DNA from: Sporosarcina sp. E16_8
GTDB taxonomy: Bacteria; Bacillota; Bacilli; Bacillales_A; Planococcaceae
Length of the DNA stretch: 44,736 bases
Assembly (NCBI RefSeq): GCF_017347095.1
Contig: NZ_JADPRZ010000026.1
Location: 1-44,736 of the forward strand
Reading direction: 5' to 3'
The first letter of the stretch is position 1. Each line of letters begins with the position of its first letter. Positions 42,886-44,736 of the stretch are shown here, piece by piece. The notes below the pieces were generated by a model. It had not been told where the DNA came from, searched no databases, and saw only the letters and a list, made by a program, of their open reading frames with translations. The position numbers were made by a program, and so were the translations under genes.

Positions 42886-44334
42886 ATGCAAAGAAGCCGG
42901 TTTATGTTATTCGTCGTTCTGGCCGCTTTGGCGACGGTCGTCTTTCTTCTGTTGGATGGTTGTGCAGGAGAAGGAAGTGCCAAGAAGGAAGAGGGAACGC
43001 TAAGTGCGTCGTTTCCAGTCATCGATGAAGCGTTCAACGTCATCAAGAAACAAGGGGTATACCCAGTGGATAGGGACATGTTGATTGAAGGGGCTCTTCG
43101 CGGAATGGCGGATGTCATCGGCGATCCGTATTCGACGTATCTGTCGCAGGAAGAGGCGGCCGCCCATAAGGAATCGCTGGCAGGAGAGCGAATCGGGATC
43201 GGCGCTGAAATTACGCGTTCGAATGGGAAATACATCATTGTGGCTCCGGTGAAAGGTTCACCAGCTGATAAAGCCGGTTTGCAGCCGTATGACGAAATTA
43301 TTCGTATTGACGGCGAGCGGATTGAAGGGGAAGCACTGCAAGACGTAGTTCAGCGAATCCGCGGTAAGAAAGGGACACCGGTTTCCTTGACAATTTTTAG
43401 ACCGGATTTGGATAAGCATATCGAAGTGTCGGTCGTGCGAGACAGTATTCCTGTAAAAACTGTATCCGCTGAAATAATTGAAGAGCGTGGACAGAAGATC
43501 GGTTACATATCGATTACGATGTTCGGCAATGAAAGCCGCCAAGAGTGGCTGGACGCAACAGATAAGCTTGTGAAGGATGGGGCACAGTCACTGATTATCG
43601 ATGTGCGCGGCAATCCCGGCGGTTACTTGCATACTGTTGGCGGTATCGTGGGCAGTTTGGTGAAGAAAGACACGGTTTTTGCTTACATGCAAGATGCGGC
43701 CGGAACACTGGAACCGCTCGTTACGGAAAAATTAGAGAAGTTTCCGTATGATGAAAAGCTGAAGAAAATGCCGGTTGTTTTACTGCAGGATAAAGGCAGT
43801 GCCTCCGCAAGTGAAGTGATGAGCGCTGCATTGAAAGATTTAAAAAGAGGCTATATCATCGGTGCAACGAGTTTCGGAAAAGGAACGGTTCAAGAAACAT
43901 TAGATTTGTCAAACGGCGGAGAAATGAAATTGTCGACTCATAAATGGCTCACACCAAAAGAAAAGTGGATTCACGGTAAAGGTGTAAAAGAAGACCTTGA
44001 AGTTGTTCAAAGTGAATTGTTTGGCGAGCATATTCGACTCGTCTCAGAGGTCTATACGGAAGGCGATTACCACGACGATATCGCTTATGGCCAGAAGTTG
44101 CTGACGGGTCTAGGATATAGCGTTGCCCGGGTAGACGGATTTTTTGACGAATCAACATCCCGTGCGGTTAATGCTTTTCGAGCAGCTTCTGAAGTAGAAG
44201 CGGGACCGACCATGGATAGATTATTTTACTCAACTGTAAAACTTAAAGTGGAAGAATTCCGAAATGACCGTAAAAATGACGATCAGCTGCAAATGGCAAT
44301 TGGCTATATCCATCATATAGTGGCTGGAAAGTAA
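42886..44334 (+). CDS. ctpB: C-terminal processing protease, CtpB type (S41)
   Basis: The product is 482 aa from ATG 42886, behind GGAGGAGGGG; the frame opens at 42838. The N-terminal membrane helix (about 6-25) ends at DGC, a poor lipobox. Then follow an S41 N-part, PDZ (about 90-175; KGSPADKAGLQPYDEIIRID), the protease core with Ser in DKGSASASEVMS and Lys in SFGKGTVQE, and a peptidoglycan-binding domain (about 390-450; GQKLLTGLGYSVARVDGFFD). In Bacillus, CtpB cuts SpoIVFA during sporulation. Position after ftsEX is conserved. Confidence 0.93.
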   Translation: MQRSRFMLFVVLAALATVVFLLLDGCAGEGSAKKEEGTLSASFPVIDEAFNVIKKQGVYPVDRDMLIEGALRGMADVIGDPYSTYLSQEEAAAHKESLAGERIGIGAEITRSNGKYIIVAPVKGSPADKAGLQPYDEIIRIDGERIEGEALQDVVQRIRGKKGTPVSLTIFRPDLDKHIEVSVVRDSIPVKTVSAEIIEERGQKIGYISITMFGNESRQEWLDATDKLVKDGAQSLIIDVRGNPGGYLHTVGGIVGSLVKKDTVFAYMQDAAGTLEPLVTEKLEKFPYDEKLKKMPVVLLQDKGSASASEVMSAALKDLKRGYIIGATSFGKGTVQETLDLSNGGEMKLSTHKWLTPKEKWIHGKGVKEDLEVVQSELFGEHIRLVSEVYTEGDYHDDIAYGQKLLTGLGYSVARVDGFFDESTSRAVNAFRAASEVEAGPTMDRLFYSTVKLKVEEFRNDRKNDDQLQMAIGYIHHIVAGK

Positions 44335-44340
44335 AAGGGG

Positions 44341-44372
44341 ACTCCTGACGTTAGCCGTCGGGAGTTTTTTTG
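44341..44372 (+). terminator. Terminator of ctpB
   Basis: ACTCCTGACG and CGTCGGGAGT pair around TTAGC, followed by TTTTTTTGG and another T run. Confidence 0.88.
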
Positions 44373-44384
44373 GTTTTTTTGGGT

Positions 44385-44736
44385 GGGGGCGGCCGTGACT
44401 TCGGTGGGGATTGCCATGACTACGGCGGGGAGTAGCCATGACTAAGTTGGGGTTTGCCATGACTAACTTAGGTCGCCATGACTTCGGCGGGGATTGCCAT
44501 GACTTCGGAGAGAGTAGCCCTGACTAAGGCGGGGATTGTCCTTACTAACTTAGGTCGCCATGACTACGCTGGGGACGGCCATGACTTCGGGGAGAGTAGC
44601 CATGACTAAGTTGGCGTTTGCCCTTACTAACTTAGGTAGCCATGACTACGCTGGGGATAGCCATGACTTCGGGGAGAGTAGCCATGACTAAGTCGGGGAT
44701 TGTCCTTACTAACTTAGGTGGCCATGACTTCGCCGG
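44385..44736. repeat. Higher-order tandem array, runs off the window
   Basis: Units of 18-22 bp begin GCCATGACT or GCCCTTACT. They form a repeating set of about four: TACGCTGGGGA, TTCGGGGAGAGTA, AAGTTGGGGTTT and AACTTAGGT types, about 82 bp in all, seen about four times. It starts just after the ctpB terminator and continues past the window end. No gene is supported in it. Confidence 0.93.

Noticed and set aside
44230..44460. Minus-strand frame across the ctpB end and the tandem array
   Set aside because: The His/Pro-rich peptide comes from translating the repeat; it lacks a ribosome site and overlaps ctpB.

Overview
The window looks like a low-GC Gram-positive chromosome of the Bacillales, most likely Sporosarcina or another Planococcaceae relative. 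This rests on AGGAGG ribosome sites, an RF2 gene with an in-frame TGA frameshift site, sigma-D-like flagellar promoters, and the Bacillus-type order flaG-fliD-fliS-fliT-hpf-secA-prfB-cccB-ftsE-ftsX-ctpB. No rRNA, tRNA or CRISPR array is visible.

Positions 1 to about 25,800 are accessory DNA: short gene islands separated by long gaps, gene debris and dispersed repeats. From left to right this part holds a fragment of a small gene, a membrane-anchored coiled-coil protein, a free-standing LAGLIDADG endonuclease, and a complete IS1595-family element with perfect 8-bp target duplications that carries a SAP-domain cargo gene (2919-4700). Next come a decayed phage replication gene, an HTH protein, a two-gene unknown operon behind a palindromic operator, a frameshifted DUF898 gene, a Fic protein, an IS30-family element, and an XRE / ImmA-IrrE protease / PIN-like operon. 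After these are a flagellin with a von Willebrand A domain inserted in it, an SDR / MarR / old yellow enzyme redox cluster sharing an operator half-site, and an intracellular subtilisin (ispA). The part ends with a type I toxin-antitoxin locus present as one good copy and one decayed tandem copy, a trypsin-like protease fused to a DNA/RNA non-specific endonuclease, and a dCache chemoreceptor.

Positions 25,978 to 44,372 are mostly conserved core. flaG, fliD, fliS and fliT make and cap the flagellar filament. Two membrane-bound chemoreceptor paralogues follow, one broken by an amber codon, with a PilZ protein after them. Then come hpf (ribosome hibernation), secA (export), prfB (RF2), cccB (cytochrome c-551), ftsEX with the M23 hydrolase they probably activate, a multi-pass membrane protein with a TlpA/ResA thioredoxin, and a CtpB-type S41 protease. 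In Bacillus subtilis, hag lies directly upstream of flaG. Here about 26 kb of accessory DNA occupies that place, so the hag-flaG gap may be an insertion hot spot.

The most unusual items are the VWA flagellin, the protease-nuclease fusion, the cargo-bearing IS1595 element with a TTA microsatellite against its cargo promoter, the XRE-ImmA-PIN operon, and the duplicated type I toxin locus in which only the antitoxin half of the second copy looks intact. Three intergenic tandem arrays with a period of about 20-21 bp and two families of dispersed intergenic repeats also stand out.
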